A DNA stretch of 62,066 nt. It comes from Hyphomicrobiaceae bacterium. GTDB taxonomy: Bacteria > Pseudomonadota > Alphaproteobacteria > Rhizobiales > Hyphomicrobiaceae. This document shows, piece after piece, positions 1 to 8,846 of this stretch. The DNA lies in the NCBI GenBank assembly GCA_008933705.1, contig WBUN01000029.1:1-62066 (forward strand). The letters run 5' to 3'. The translations under genes and the position numbers were made by a program. The notes under the pieces were generated by a model that saw nothing but the letters and a program-made list of their open reading frames with translations, had not been told where the DNA came from and made no database searches. Position 1 is the first letter of the stretch; every line of letters starts with the position of its first letter.

Positions 1-675
1 CTGCTGCTCGAGGGCGCCGGGCGCGTCATCGCCGTCGAGCGCGACGAGCGCTGCCGCCCGGCGCTCGACGCCATCGGCGCACGCTATCCGGGCCGCCTCC
101 ACGTGCACTACGGCGATGCCCTCAAGACCGACTGGGCGCGGCTCGTCGCCGGCATCTCGCCCAAGCCCGTCATCGCCGCCAACCTGCCCTACAACGTCGC
201 CACCGTGCTGCTTGTCGGATGGCTCGAGAGCGAGCCCTGGCCGCCGTGGTACGGACGCATGGTGCTGATGTTCCAGAAGGAGGTCGCGGACCGCATCGTC
301 GCGCCACCGGCCAGCAAGGCCTACGGCCGGCTCGCCGTCATCTCCCAGTGGCGCACACGCCCGCGTCTGCTGTTCACGCTCAAGCCCGAGGCGTTCACGC
401 CGCCCCCAGCCGTCTCCTCCGCCGTCGTCGAGTTCGCGCCGATCGAGCGGCCGAGCCCGGAGTGCTCGGCGCGCGCCTTGGGCCTCGTCACCGGCGCCGC
501 GTTCGGCCAGCGCCGCAAGATGCTGCGCCAGAGCCTGCGATCGCTGGTCGCCGAGCCCGAGCCCCTGCTCGCCGCAGCCGGTATCGCCGCCACGCTCAGG
601 GGCGAGGCGCTGTCGGTTGCCGATTTTGCCCGCCTCGCCTATGTGCTGGAGCGCTGGCCCGCCGCCAGGGCATGA
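1..675 (+). CDS. rsmA: 16S rRNA dimethyladenosine transferase, 3' part
   Basis: The 5' end lies outside the window; the frame is open from base 1. RsmA (KsgA) dimethylates two adjacent adenines near the 3' end of 16S rRNA late in small-subunit assembly, using S-adenosylmethionine. The visible part starts in the methyltransferase fold (a VIAVERDERC stretch typical of motif II). It includes the NLPYNVAT motif that holds the target adenine, and ends in the helical C-terminal domain with the family-typical RRKMLRQSLR stretch. It converges on gmk with only 12 bases between the stop codons. rsmA beside gmk/yicC/mltG is a familiar alphaproteobacterial arrangement. Confidence 0.95.
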   Translation: MLLEGAGRVIAVERDERCRPALDAIGARYPGRLHVHYGDALKTDWARLVAGISPKPVIAANLPYNVATVLLVGWLESEPWPPWYGRMVLMFQKEVADRIVAPPASKAYGRLAVISQWRTRPRLLFTLKPEAFTPPPAVSSAVVEFAPIERPSPECSARALGLVTGAAFGQRRKMLRQSLRSLVAEPEPLLAAAGIAATLRGEALSVADFARLAYVLERWPAARA

Positions 676-687
676 CCGGAGCGTGCG

Positions 688-1356
688 TCAAAGATCGGCG
701 AGCACGCCGGCCACGAACGCTTCGAGGCCGCTCTGGCGCTCCCGCTTCAGGCGCTCGGCCGCCAGGATCGCAAGGAGGGCGGAGACGCTCGCCTCGATAT
801 CGTCATTGACGATGGCGTAATCGTACTCGGCCCAGTGGCTTATCTCCGTGGCCGCCGCCGACATGCGACGCGCCATCACCTCGTCCGTGTCCTGATTGCG
901 CGCCCTGAGCCGCTGCTCCAGCGTCTTTCCGTCCGGCGGCAGAATGAACACGCTGACGACGTCCTGCGGCAATTGCTTCTCGAGCTGCCGCGCCCCCTGC
1001 CAGTCGATGTCGAACAGAACATCCTCGCCGGCCTCCAGCGCCTGCTGCACCTGCCCCCTCGGCGTGCCGTAGAAGCGGTCGAACACCTCCGCCCACTCCA
1101 GCAACTCGCCCGCCGCCTTCATGCGCTCGAACTCGGCAACATCGATGAAGGTGTAATCCTTGCCGTGCACCTCGCCGCTGCGCGGCTTGCGCGTGGTCAC
1201 CGACACGGACATGCGCAGGCCGTGGTCCGCCGCCAGCAGCCGGCGCGCCAGCGTGGTCTTGCCCGCACCCGAAGGTGACGACAGCACCAGCATCAGGCCC
1301 CGCCGCGCGATGCGGACGCCGTCGCGCCGGCCGGTCTCGCTCACGGCGTCACTCAA
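688..1356 (-). CDS. gmk: Guanylate kinase
   Basis: Guanylate kinase phosphorylates GMP to GDP with ATP. The 222-residue product carries the P-loop SPSGAGKT at about residues 27-34, followed by the GMP-binding region (SVTTRKPRSGE). The length is normal for the family with a short N-terminal extension, as often seen in alphaproteobacteria. The longest reading starts at TTG (1354-1356), and its first 8 bases overlap the end of the upstream yicC-like gene. GTG codons at residues 5 and 14 are possible alternative starts. It is the last gene of the minus-strand fab-mltG-yicC-gmk run and is probably translationally coupled to yicC. Confidence 0.95.
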   Translation of the reverse strand: MSDAVSETGRRDGVRIARRGLMLVLSSPSGAGKTTLARRLLAADHGLRMSVSVTTRKPRSGEVHGKDYTFIDVAEFERMKAAGELLEWAEVFDRFYGTPRGQVQQALEAGEDVLFDIDWQGARQLEKQLPQDVVSVFILPPDGKTLEQRLRARNQDTDEVMARRMSAAATEISHWAEYDYAIVNDDIEASVSALLAILAAERLKRERQSGLEAFVAGVLADL

Positions 1357-2236
1357 TGTTCTGCACCTGCTCGCGCATCTGGTCGATCACCGCCTTCAGC
1401 TCCAGTCCCGCACGCGTCGTATCGGCATCGTTGGCCTTCGAGCACAGCGTGTTGGCTTCGCGATTGAATTCCTGCGCAAGGAAGTCGAGCCGCCGGCCGG
1501 CCGGCTCGGGCGAGGCGAGCAGCTCCCGGGCAGCCGCGACGTGGGCGCCGAGACGCTTCAGCTCCTCCTCGACGTCGGCCCGCGTGGCCAGCATCGCCGC
1601 TTCCTGGTAGAGGCGTGCCTCGTCAAGCGGCGCCCCCGCCTCGAACAGGCGCGCGAGCTGCTCCCTCAGCCTCTGGCGCACCGCTTCCGTCGTCCGCGCC
1701 GGCAGCGCCGCCACCGTCGCAACAAGGCGCTCGATCGCGGCAAGCTGCTCGCGGATCACCGCCTCCAGCCGCCGGCCCTCGGCGGCGCGCGCGCCCACCA
1801 TGCCGTCCAGCGCCTGCGCGAGCCCGGCCAGCATCGTCTCCACGCGCGCACGCGCCTCCGCCTCGCTTTCCTGCGGCTCCACGAATTCCAGCACGCCCCT
1901 GATGCCGAGCAAGGCCTCGGCGCGAGGAGGCGCAGCCTCGGTCATCGCCTGCAGCCGTGCCATCGCCGCCAGCACCTGGCGCAGAGCGGACTCGTTGAGG
2001 CGGATCTCGGTGGCACCCTCGCTGCGCTTGACGTTGAGATTGACGGACACGCTGCCGCGCGAGATGCGCTTCGCCACGGCCTCGCGCACACGCGGCTCGA
2101 GCGCCTCGAACCCCGGGGCCAGGCGCATGCGCAGGTCGAGCCCCCGTCCGTTCACGGACCTGAGCTCCCAATGCCAGCTCACAGGCCCGTCCGTCCCGTC
2201 CGCGCGGGCAAATCCCGTCATGCTCTTGATGGTCAT
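1349..2236 (-). CDS. yicC: YicC family endoribonuclease
   Basis: The 295-residue protein opens with the family-defining SMTGFARA stretch and ends with the conserved C-terminal helical domain (GRRLDFLAQEFNREANTL). YicC-family proteins are endoribonucleases implicated in RNA turnover. I chose the ATG at 2236 because family homology begins at once (MTIKSMTGF); the frame extends 14 codons further upstream to 2278 without recognisable sequence. It overlaps gmk by 8 bases, which suggests co-translation. The middle (residues about 90-200) is helical and Ala/Glu-rich, as expected for the family. Confidence 0.92.
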   Translation of the reverse strand: MTIKSMTGFARADGTDGPVSWHWELRSVNGRGLDLRMRLAPGFEALEPRVREAVAKRISRGSVSVNLNVKRSEGATEIRLNESALRQVLAAMARLQAMTEAAPPRAEALLGIRGVLEFVEPQESEAEARARVETMLAGLAQALDGMVGARAAEGRRLEAVIREQLAAIERLVATVAALPARTTEAVRQRLREQLARLFEAGAPLDEARLYQEAAMLATRADVEEELKRLGAHVAAARELLASPEPAGRRLDFLAQEFNREANTLCSKANDADTTRAGLELKAVIDQMREQVQNIE

Positions 2237-2393
2237 GGAAGCATTGCACGTGTGCCGCGGACGCCAAGCGCGAGCCATGCAGACCGCAGCCCACCTGGGG
2301 TGCGCACGCGAGTCGGCAGCTCGCCTGCGACTCTAGCCTCAGATGGCAGGAGCAACAAGGATGGGGGCAACGGCAGCCCGCAAGGGGAATGCG

Positions 2394-3764
2394 TCATTGC
2401 TTGGGCTGGGTGGCCGGCGTATTCGTCGGGGCCCACGTGCTGGCAGGCGCCGGAGCTGCCTTTGCACCATCCTTGGCATTGTCCGCCGGCGGAGGAGCTT
2501 TGCGCACCACCGCGCGGGTCTTGGGCATGGCGCCCTGGATGGGCGGCGCACCGGTCGCCTGCGTATCGGTGGACGGAGCGGGAGCCGCCGGCGGCGGCGC
2601 CTTGGCCCTCATGTCCTTCTCGATGACCCGCCATTTGGCGACATTGGCATTGTGATCCTTGAGGGTCTCGGCAAACACGTGGCCGCCGCTTCCGTCGGCG
2701 ACGAAATAGAGGTCTTTGGTCTGTGCCGGGTTCAACGCCGCCTCGATGGCAGCGCGGCCGGGATTGCAGATCGGCGTCGGCGGCAGCCCGTCGATCTGAT
2801 AGGTGTTGTGCGCGGTCTTCTGGGCGATCTCGTTGCGCATGATCGACCGGCCCCAGGCGACCTTGCCGCCGAAGATGCCGTACAGGATCGTCGGGTCGGA
2901 CTGCAGGCGCATGTTCTGGCGCAGCCGGTTGTGGAACACCGCCGAGACCCGCTCGCGCTCGTCGTTGCGGCCCGTCTCCTTCTCGATGATCGACGCCAGG
3001 ATGACGACTTCGGCAGGAGACTTCAGCGGCAGGTCCTTGCGCCGCTGTGCCCATGCCTTCTCGACCAGCTTGCGTGATTCAGTCGTCATGCTGTCGATGA
3101 TCGACTGGCGGGCGGCGCCGCGCTGCACCACAAACGTCTCCGGCAGCAGCGAGCCCTCGGGAGGCACGACCTCGATGTCGCCCGACAGGTTCTGATCAGC
3201 CTTCAGGCGCTCGACGATCTGATGGCTGGTGAGACCCTCGGGGATCGTCACCTTGTAGGATGCGGTCCGGCCTTCCGAGAGCAGACTGACGACCTGGCGG
3301 ATGCTCGCATTCTCGCGGATCTCGTAGTCTCCGGCCTTGAGCTGAACCGGCTTGTCGTTGCCCATCCATGCCGCGAACTTGGTCCACAGGTAGCCCGCGA
3401 TGAACAGGCGGCGATCGGAAACGATCCCTTCGCGCTCCAGCCGGGCCGCAATCTCCTGCGTCCCGTCACCCTTCGGGATGACCACGATGCGCGTGCGCTG
3501 CAACGGGCCCGGCGCATCGATCTGCTCGTCGAACACGTACGCCGCGCCGCCGACCGCCAGCATCAACACCAGCGCAAGCGTCAGCATGCCGTTGATGAAA
3601 CGCAGAAACGGACGGGATTTGCGCGGTTCTCGGCTCCGCCGTACGCGGCGGGGGCGGGCCGGCGGCCGTGTCGGCTCAAGCCGCTCTGCCGGACTGCGCG
3701 CGCGCGTGCCCGAGGTTCTGGACGACATGGCCTCGGCCGGCAGCTCCGGCAGACGATGTCTCAT
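2394..3764 (-). CDS. mltG: Endolytic murein transglycosylase MltG
   Basis: MltG is an inner-membrane lytic transglycosylase that cuts nascent peptidoglycan strands and sets glycan length. The 456-residue product has a basic, Pro/Arg-rich cytoplasmic N-terminus (residues 1-53), one membrane span at about 54-76, and a periplasmic YceG domain. The catalytic glutamate is E261 in the ASIIEKETG motif (equivalent to E218 in E. coli). The C-terminal 70 residues are a low-complexity Pro/Ala/Thr tail beyond the usual family end. A GGAG sits 9 bases before the ATG at 3764, which supports the start. It lies between fabF and yicC on the same strand, a common order in Hyphomicrobiales. Confidence 0.95.
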   Translation of the reverse strand: MRHRLPELPAEAMSSRTSGTRARSPAERLEPTRPPARPRRVRRSREPRKSRPFLRFINGMLTLALVLMLAVGGAAYVFDEQIDAPGPLQRTRIVVIPKGDGTQEIAARLEREGIVSDRRLFIAGYLWTKFAAWMGNDKPVQLKAGDYEIRENASIRQVVSLLSEGRTASYKVTIPEGLTSHQIVERLKADQNLSGDIEVVPPEGSLLPETFVVQRGAARQSIIDSMTTESRKLVEKAWAQRRKDLPLKSPAEVVILASIIEKETGRNDERERVSAVFHNRLRQNMRLQSDPTILYGIFGGKVAWGRSIMRNEIAQKTAHNTYQIDGLPPTPICNPGRAAIEAALNPAQTKDLYFVADGSGGHVFAETLKDHNANVAKWRVIEKDMRAKAPPPAAPAPSTDTQATGAPPIQGAMPKTRAVVRKAPPPADNAKDGAKAAPAPASTWAPTNTPATQPKQ

Positions 3765-3929
3765 GGTCCGCTCCCAATCGGGCGCGCCATCAGTACCCCC
3801 CTCGAGCTGGTGCGCGCACCCACTTTGCCGGCGCCGAGCCGGCCCTTGAAACTAACGGCAAATGTGGCGAAAGGACGATTGCCCGGCACCGCTGTCGCGA
3901 CGCCGCGCCGCCCGGCCCTGCGCCATTTC

Positions 3930-5195
3930 TCAGGCCTCAAATCGCTTCAGCACCAAAGACGCGTTGGTGCCGCCGAACCCGAACGAGTTGGAGAGGGCAA
4001 CGTCGATATTGCGTTTCTGGGCCTTGTGGGGGACCAGATCGATCGCCGTCTCCACGGACGGGTTGTCGAGGTTCAACGTCGGCGGCGCCACGTTGTCGCG
4101 AATAGCCAGCACAGAGAAGATCGCCTCGACCGAGCCGGCTGCACCCAGCAGATGGCCGATCGCCGACTTGGTCGATGACATCGCGAGCTTGCCCGCGGCA
4201 TTGCCGAACAGGCGCTCGACGGCGGCGAGCTCGATCTCGTCGCCCATGGTTGAGGTGCCGTGTGCGTTCACGTAGTTGATGTCGCTCGGCTGCATGCCCG
4301 CGCGTTTGAGCGCCATGCGCATCGACCGATAGGCCCCGTCCCCATCTTCGGACGGCGCCGTGATGTGGTAGGCATCGCCGGAGAGGCCGTAGCCGACCAC
4401 CTCCGCATAGATGCGAGCGCCGCGCGCGCGCGCATGCTCCAGCTCCTCGAGCACGACGATGCCTGCGCCTTCGCCCATGACGAAGCCGTCGCGATCCTTG
4501 TCGTAGGGGCGCGAGGCCTTTGTCGGCTGGTCGTTGAAGGTGGTGCACAGCGCCTTGCAGGCGGCGAAGCCGGCGATCGCAATGCGGCAGAGCGGGCTCT
4601 CGGTGCCGCCCGCGACCATCACGTCGGCATCGTCCAGCGCGATCAGGCGCGCAGCATCGCCTATGGCGTGCGCGCCCGTCGAGCAAGCCGTGACGACAGC
4701 GTGGTTGGGTCCCTTGAGACCATGTCTGATGGAGACGTAGCCCGATGCCAGATTGATCAGCCGCCCCGGAATGAAGAACGGGCTCACGCGCCGCGGGCCC
4801 TTCTCCTTCAGCAGCAGGGACGTCTCGGCAATGCCGCTCAGTCCGCCGATGCCCGAGCCGATCAGAACGCCTGTGCGCTCCTGCTTCCCGACCGTATCGG
4901 CCTTCCAGCCTGCGTCCTGGAGCGCCTGCGTGGCCGCGGCCACGCCGTAGATGATGAAATCATCGACCTTGCGCTGCTCCTTGGGCTCCATCCAATCATC
5001 AGCATTGAATTTGCCCTCGGCCTGCGAGCCGCGCGGGGTGAAGCAGGCGATCTGGCAGGCAAGGTCACTGACCTCGAATTCCTCGATGCGGCGCGCCCCG
5101 CTCTCGCCGGCAATCAGCCGCGACCAGCTGGCATCGACGCCACACCCGAGCGGCGTGACGAGGCCGAGCCCGGTAATGACGACGCGTCGCAACAT
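3930..5195 (-). CDS. fabF: Beta-ketoacyl-ACP synthase II
   Basis: FabF elongates acyl-ACP by condensing it with malonyl-ACP. The 421-residue sequence shows the full Cys-His-His triad: C171 in TACSTGAHAIGD, H312 in NAHGTSTMGD and H348 in IGHLLGAAG. Length is normal for the family. An AGGA 9 bases before the ATG supports the start at 5195. It follows acpP on the same strand by about 100 bases, and mltG comes next, so enzyme and carrier protein are probably co-expressed. Confidence 0.97.
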   Translation of the reverse strand: MLRRVVITGLGLVTPLGCGVDASWSRLIAGESGARRIEEFEVSDLACQIACFTPRGSQAEGKFNADDWMEPKEQRKVDDFIIYGVAAATQALQDAGWKADTVGKQERTGVLIGSGIGGLSGIAETSLLLKEKGPRRVSPFFIPGRLINLASGYVSIRHGLKGPNHAVVTACSTGAHAIGDAARLIALDDADVMVAGGTESPLCRIAIAGFAACKALCTTFNDQPTKASRPYDKDRDGFVMGEGAGIVVLEELEHARARGARIYAEVVGYGLSGDAYHITAPSEDGDGAYRSMRMALKRAGMQPSDINYVNAHGTSTMGDEIELAAVERLFGNAAGKLAMSSTKSAIGHLLGAAGSVEAIFSVLAIRDNVAPPTLNLDNPSVETAIDLVPHKAQKRNIDVALSNSFGFGGTNASLVLKRFEA

Positions 5196-5297
5196 GAACG
5201 ATCCTGGACGATACTGACTGCAGGCCCTGATCCGCTGTCACGCTTCCTGGCGATCCGATGGGAGGCAGGACGCGGCCCCGCCCCTGCTATCGGCCCG

Positions 5298-5540
5298 TCA
5301 GGCCGCGCTCGCGTTCTTCTCGAGGAACTTCACGGCGTCGCCAACGGTCTGGATCTGCTCGGCCGCATCGTCGGGAATCTCGCACCCGAACTCTTCCTCG
5401 AACGCCATCACCAGCTCGACGGTATCCAGGCTGTCCGCGCCGAGGTCGTCGATGAAGCTCGCATTGTCGGTAACCTTGTCCGCTTCCACCCCCAGGTGCT
5501 CGACAACAATCTTCTTCACACGTTGTGCGACATCGCTCAT
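5298..5540 (-). CDS. acpP: Acyl carrier protein
   Basis: The 80-residue acidic protein carries acyl chains on a phosphopantetheine arm attached to S37 in the [12 protein letters not shown] motif. Size and sequence are typical of bacterial AcpP. An AGGGA stretch precedes the ATG. About 240 bases separate it from fabG upstream, a gap long enough to hold its own promoter, which would fit the high level of ACP needed. I could not pick a convincing -35/-10 pair there. Confidence 0.97.
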   Translation of the reverse strand: MSDVAQRVKKIVVEHLGVEADKVTDNASFIDDLGADSLDTVELVMAFEEEFGCEIPDDAAEQIQTVGDAVKFLEKNASAA

Positions 5541-5783
5541 CGGTCTATCCCTCGGCTCTTTCGCTGATCCAAGCTGTTGCGGTTTGCATCGAACTCACCG
5601 GGATTTGGGCATTGCCCAATAAGCGATACTCAGGTCAGCGGCAGGGTAGCACATTGCATCCCGCCGACACGGCTCTTCCCAGGGTTGAACGCACAAATCA
5701 CGGGCTCGTTAACACACTTCACTGGGCTTGACTAGCACTGCAAAGCGCCCCTTCGCGCCCCTCCGGCACGGCCAATATCGGGG
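5541..5783. other. fabG-acpP intergenic region
   Basis: This 243-base gap follows fabG and precedes acpP on the minus strand. It is less GC-rich than the flanking genes. It probably holds an acpP promoter and untranslated leader, but no clear sigma-70 pair or strong terminator hairpin was found on either strand. Confidence 0.4.
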
Positions 5784-6527
5784 TCAAATCATGACCATCC
5801 CGCCGTTCACGTGCAGGGTTTGCCCGGTCATGTAGCCGGCCTCCGCAGCGGCCAGATAAACCGTTGCCGCAGCTATATCATCGGGTGTCCCGAACCTCTG
5901 CGCAGGGATGGCCTCCTTGATGGTCGCCACCTGCTTGTCGTTCAAGGCATCCGTCATCGGCGTCGAGATGAAGCCCGGCGCGATGCAATTAACCGTTATT
6001 CCGCGCGATGCGACCTCGCGCGCCAGCGATTTCGACATGCCGATCATGCCGGCTTTCGACGCCGCATAGTTGCCCTGCCCCGGATTGCCGATGACTCCGC
6101 TCACTGAGGAGATGTTGATGATGCGCCCGTAGCCGGTCTTGGCGCGCATCATGCTGCGGGCCGCAGCCCGCATCAGCATGAACGTCGAGGTCAGGTTGAC
6201 GGCGATCACGTCGTCCCACTGATCGTCCTTCATCACCATGAACAGATTGTCCTTGGTGAGACCGGCATTGTTGACCAGGATGTCCAGACGACCGAGCTTT
6301 GCGACCGCCTCGTCGACGAGCTTGGCCACCTGGGCCTTGTCGGCCAGATCGCACGGACACACGTGCACCCGGCTGCCGAGCTCCGCCGCAAGCGCGTCGA
6401 GCTTGTCCTTCTGCCGGCCGGAGATGGCAACCGTCGCACCCTGCTTGTGCAGCGCGCGCGCGATGGCGCCGCCGATGCCGCCGGTTGCGCCCGTGACGAG
6501 CGCGGTCTTGTCGGTCAACTCGAACAT
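5784..6527 (-). CDS. fabG: 3-oxoacyl-ACP reductase FabG
   Basis: FabG reduces 3-oxoacyl-ACP with NADPH in each round of fatty-acid elongation. The 247-residue SDR protein has the cofactor motif TGATGGIGG (residues 12-20), NNAG at 86-89, and the catalytic residues S141, Y154 and K158 (GNYAASKAG). The C-terminus GGMVMI is typical of FabG. The open frame runs far upstream through fabD, but homology starts at the ATG at 6527 (MFELTDKTALVTG). That leaves an 8-base gap to fabD. Confidence 0.97.
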   Translation of the reverse strand: MFELTDKTALVTGATGGIGGAIARALHKQGATVAISGRQKDKLDALAAELGSRVHVCPCDLADKAQVAKLVDEAVAKLGRLDILVNNAGLTKDNLFMVMKDDQWDDVIAVNLTSTFMLMRAAARSMMRAKTGYGRIINISSVSGVIGNPGQGNYAASKAGMIGMSKSLAREVASRGITVNCIAPGFISTPMTDALNDKQVATIKEAIPAQRFGTPDDIAAATVYLAAAEAGYMTGQTLHVNGGMVMI

Positions 6528-6535
6528 GGGTTCCT

Positions 6536-7483
6536 CTATTGCAGGAGCGCAGGCAGCGCGGCTTCTATGTCTTGCGGCGTGCCGATGGAAGTCGCATTGA
6601 GCGAGGCGGCGATGCGCTTGGCAAGCCCGGCCAGCACTTTGCCGGACCCGATCTCGTAGATGTCGCTGACGCCGTCCGCAGCCATTGCCGCCACGCATTC
6701 GCGCCAGCGCACCGTTCCCGTCACCTGCTCGACCAGACACCTCTTGATCTCGGCGGGGTCGCAGATGGGTGCCGCCAGTACGTTGGCAATGAGCGGCACG
6801 GCCGGGGCTTTCATATCCACCTTGGCCAGCGCCTCGGCCATGGCGTCGGCCGCCGGCTGCATCAGCGCGCAGTGGAAGGGCGCGCTTACGTTGAGCGGCA
6901 TGAAGCGGCGCACGCCGTGCGCCTTGGCGAGCTGCGCCGCGCGATCGATGGCCGTCTTGGCACCCGAGATCACGACCTGCGTCGGCTCGTTGTCGTTGGC
7001 GAGCTGACAGACTTCGCCCTGGGCGGCTTCGGCCGCGAGCTTCTCGCCGACCTCCCGGCCCACGCCCAGCAGCGCCGCCATGGCTCCCTGCGCGACCGGC
7101 ACCGCCGCCTGCATGGCCTTGCCGCGGATCTTCAGCAGTCGCGCCGCATCGGCCACGGTGAGCGCCCCCGCGGCTGCCAGCGCCGAATATTCGCCGAGCG
7201 AATGCCCGGCCACGTATTTGACCTTGCCTGCGAGACGCAGTCCCTTCTCGTTCTCGAGCACCCGCATCACCGCGAGCGACGCCGCCATCAGAGCCGGCTG
7301 CGCATTCTCCGTCAGCGTCAGCGCATCGAGCGGGCCATTGAACATCAGCTCCGAGAGCTTCTGGCCCAGCGCGGCATCGACCTCGTCGAATACCGCGCGC
7401 GCCGATGCGAACGTCTTGGCAAGCTCGGCACCCATGCCCACGGCCTGGCTGCCCTGCCCCGGAAAGACGAATGCAATCGCCAT
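6536..7483 (-). CDS. fabD: Malonyl-CoA:ACP transacylase
   Basis: FabD loads malonate from malonyl-CoA onto ACP. The 315-residue product begins MAIAFVFPGQGSQ, the usual family start. It has the catalytic serine S95 in GHSLGEYS and the partner histidine H204 in SAPFHCAL. The frame extends seven codons upstream to a GTG at 7504, but that stretch contains the ribosome-binding site AAGGGGAG ten bases before the ATG at 7483, so the shorter start is preferred. It is the first gene of the minus-strand fabD-fabG-acpP-fabF cluster. Confidence 0.96.
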   Translation of the reverse strand: MAIAFVFPGQGSQAVGMGAELAKTFASARAVFDEVDAALGQKLSELMFNGPLDALTLTENAQPALMAASLAVMRVLENEKGLRLAGKVKYVAGHSLGEYSALAAAGALTVADAARLLKIRGKAMQAAVPVAQGAMAALLGVGREVGEKLAAEAAQGEVCQLANDNEPTQVVISGAKTAIDRAAQLAKAHGVRRFMPLNVSAPFHCALMQPAADAMAEALAKVDMKAPAVPLIANVLAAPICDPAEIKRCLVEQVTGTVRWRECVAAMAADGVSDIYEIGSGKVLAGLAKRIAASLNATSIGTPQDIEAALPALLQ

Positions 7484-7721
7484 CAGCGTATCGCTCCCCT
7501 TCACCCACGACCGTCGGCCCTCTCCGATTGCGGGGAAATGCCGGTCGCCGGTTGCGGCTTAAGCCACGGGCTCGGGCGGCGTCAAGCGTAGCGCCCCGCT
7601 CTGCCTCCAACTGGCACCGCCCTCCTGTCCTTCCAGGGGGCTGTCCGCGAGGCCGCCCCCTTGAGTTGCATGGCCTGGGCCGGACGAGCGCCTAGCCAGC
7701 CCCGCTCCGCCGCCTAGGCGC
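7484..7721. other. Divergent region between fabD and the rpsF promoter
   Basis: This stretch separates the minus-strand fab operon from the plus-strand ribosomal operon. It must contain the fabD promoter on the minus strand, but I see no well-formed -35/-10 pair. It has no supported coding sequence. Confidence 0.4.
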
Positions 7722-7749
7722 TTGCGATCACGCGCGGAATGCGTATAAG
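7722..7749 (+). promoter_or_regulatory. Predicted sigma-70 promoter for rpsF operon
   Basis: TTGCGA (7722-7727) and TATAAG (7744-7749) are separated by 16 bases, a good housekeeping promoter match. It would start transcription near 7756 and give a leader of about 180 nucleotides before rpsF. This is inferred from sequence only. Confidence 0.6.
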
Positions 7750-7756
7750 TGGCGCC

Positions 7757-7938
7757 ACACCCGCTCCGGTTGGAGGCTGAACGGGAGGCTGCCCTTGCGG
7801 GCGGCAGGGCTTCTTGCCCGTCTCCCGGTGTCTTCGCTCTTTCGGGTCCTTTGGGCCTTTCCTCGCGGCCTTGCGCCGCCTGGGGCCCAAAAGGGGCTTT
7901 GCGCCGGGGCGGACAGCAACGATGAGGAAAGGCACGGC
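7757..7938 (+). ncRNA. Candidate structured leader of rpsF-rpsR mRNA
   Basis: The roughly 180-nucleotide untranslated leader holds a strong hairpin. Outer arms TTTGGGCC (7850-7857) and GGCCCAAA (7884-7891) enclose an inner stem, GCGGC (7865-7869) with GCCGC (7875-7879). An S6:S18-binding leader controls rpsF-rpsR translation in many bacteria. I infer that this leader could play that role but did not match the published consensus base by base. Confidence 0.45.
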
Positions 7939-8493
7939 ATGCCGCTGTATGAGCATGTATTCCTGGCGCGCCAGGACATTTCGCAGGCGCAGGTCGAAGC
8001 GCTGACGAAGGAATACACCCAGGTCATCGAGGATGGCGGCGGAAAGGTCGGCAAGACCGAGTACTGGGGTCTGAAGACCATCGCCTTCAAGATCAAGAAG
8101 AACCGCAAGGCCCACTATTCGCTCATGAATATCGACGCGCCGCCTGCTGCGGTCGCAGAGATGGAGCGGCGCATGGGCCTGTCGACGGACGTCATCCGCT
8201 TCCTGACAGTGCGTGTCGAGGAGCATGAGACCGAGCCCTCGATCCAGATGCGCAAGAGCGACCGCGACGACCGTCGCGAGGGCGAGCGCGGCGGTTTCCG
8301 CGGCGGTGACCGCGGCGGCTTCCGTGGTGGCGACCGCGGCGGGTTCCGCGGCGGCGATCGCGGTGGCGGCGGCTTCCGTGGCGACCGTGGCGGCGGTGGT
8401 TTCCGTGCCCGCGACGAGGGCGACCGGCCGCCGCGCGGTCCGCGTCCGCCGCGCGATGCGGATACCCCTGTCGCCAACTCCGAGGAGGACTAG
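7939..8493 (+). CDS. rpsF: Ribosomal protein bS6 with RG-rich tail
   Basis: S6 pairs with S18 on the small-subunit platform. Residues 1-100 are a normal S6 domain ([15 protein letters not shown] at the start, [16 protein letters not shown] in the middle). The remaining 80 or so residues are an Arg/Gly/Asp-rich tail made of repeats of the type GGFRGGDR, ending in an acidic stretch. Total length is 184 residues, against about 135 in E. coli. A GAGGAAAGG ribosome-binding site precedes the ATG at 7939; the open frame upstream is non-homologous. rpsR follows after 3 bases, with its ribosome-binding site inside the rpsF end. Confidence 0.96.
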   Translation: MPLYEHVFLARQDISQAQVEALTKEYTQVIEDGGGKVGKTEYWGLKTIAFKIKKNRKAHYSLMNIDAPPAAVAEMERRMGLSTDVIRFLTVRVEEHETEPSIQMRKSDRDDRREGERGGFRGGDRGGFRGGDRGGFRGGDRGGGGFRGDRGGGGFRARDEGDRPPRGPRPPRDADTPVANSEED

Positions 8494-8496
8494 ATC

Positions 8497-8745
8497 ATGG
8501 CCGAAGTCGCCACCATTCCGGCCCGCCGGCCATTCCATCGCCGCCGCAAGACCTGCCCGTTCTCCGGAGACAAGGCGCCGAAGATCGACTACAAGGACAT
8601 GCGCCTGCTGGGCCGCTATGTATCCGAGCGCGGCAAGATCGTGCCGAGCCGCATCACGGCCGTGTCGGCCAAAAAGCAGCGTGAGCTGGCCAAGGCCATC
8701 AAGCGCGCGCGCTTCATCGGGCTGCTGCCCTACGTAATCAAATAG
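8497..8745 (+). CDS. rpsR: Ribosomal protein bS18
   Basis: The 82-residue basic protein has the S18 core ([17 protein letters not shown], then the [11 protein letters not shown]-terminus) and binds S6 on the 30S platform. The ribosome-binding site GAGGAGG lies in the last codons of rpsF, and the two genes are 3 bases apart, so translation is probably coupled. A GC-rich hairpin starts at the last base of the stop codon. Confidence 0.97.
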   Translation: MAEVATIPARRPFHRRRKTCPFSGDKAPKIDYKDMRLLGRYVSERGKIVPSRITAVSAKKQRELAKAIKRARFIGLLPYVIK

Positions 8746-8773
8746 GATGCGCCGGGCGGGACCCGGTGCATCC
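8745..8773 (+). terminator. Hairpin after rpsR, possible attenuator
   Basis: A 12-pair stem (GGATGCGCCGGG with CCCGGTGCATCC, one G-U pair) begins at the last base of the rpsR stop codon. No T-run follows, so it is more likely an mRNA-processing or attenuation site than a full terminator. It would reduce expression of the downstream membrane-protein gene relative to S6/S18. Confidence 0.5.
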
Positions 8774-8846
8774 GATGTCGCATGGTTGGGACAGGACGGC
8801 CTCCTCCGGATCTGTCTCTAACCGCCAGAGGCGGGACAGCTGAGAC

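Noticed and set aside
1160-2626. A 488-codon plus-strand frame opposite gmk and yicC
   Set aside because: It is antisense to two genes with strong family signatures, has biased Arg/His/Pro composition and shows no known motif.
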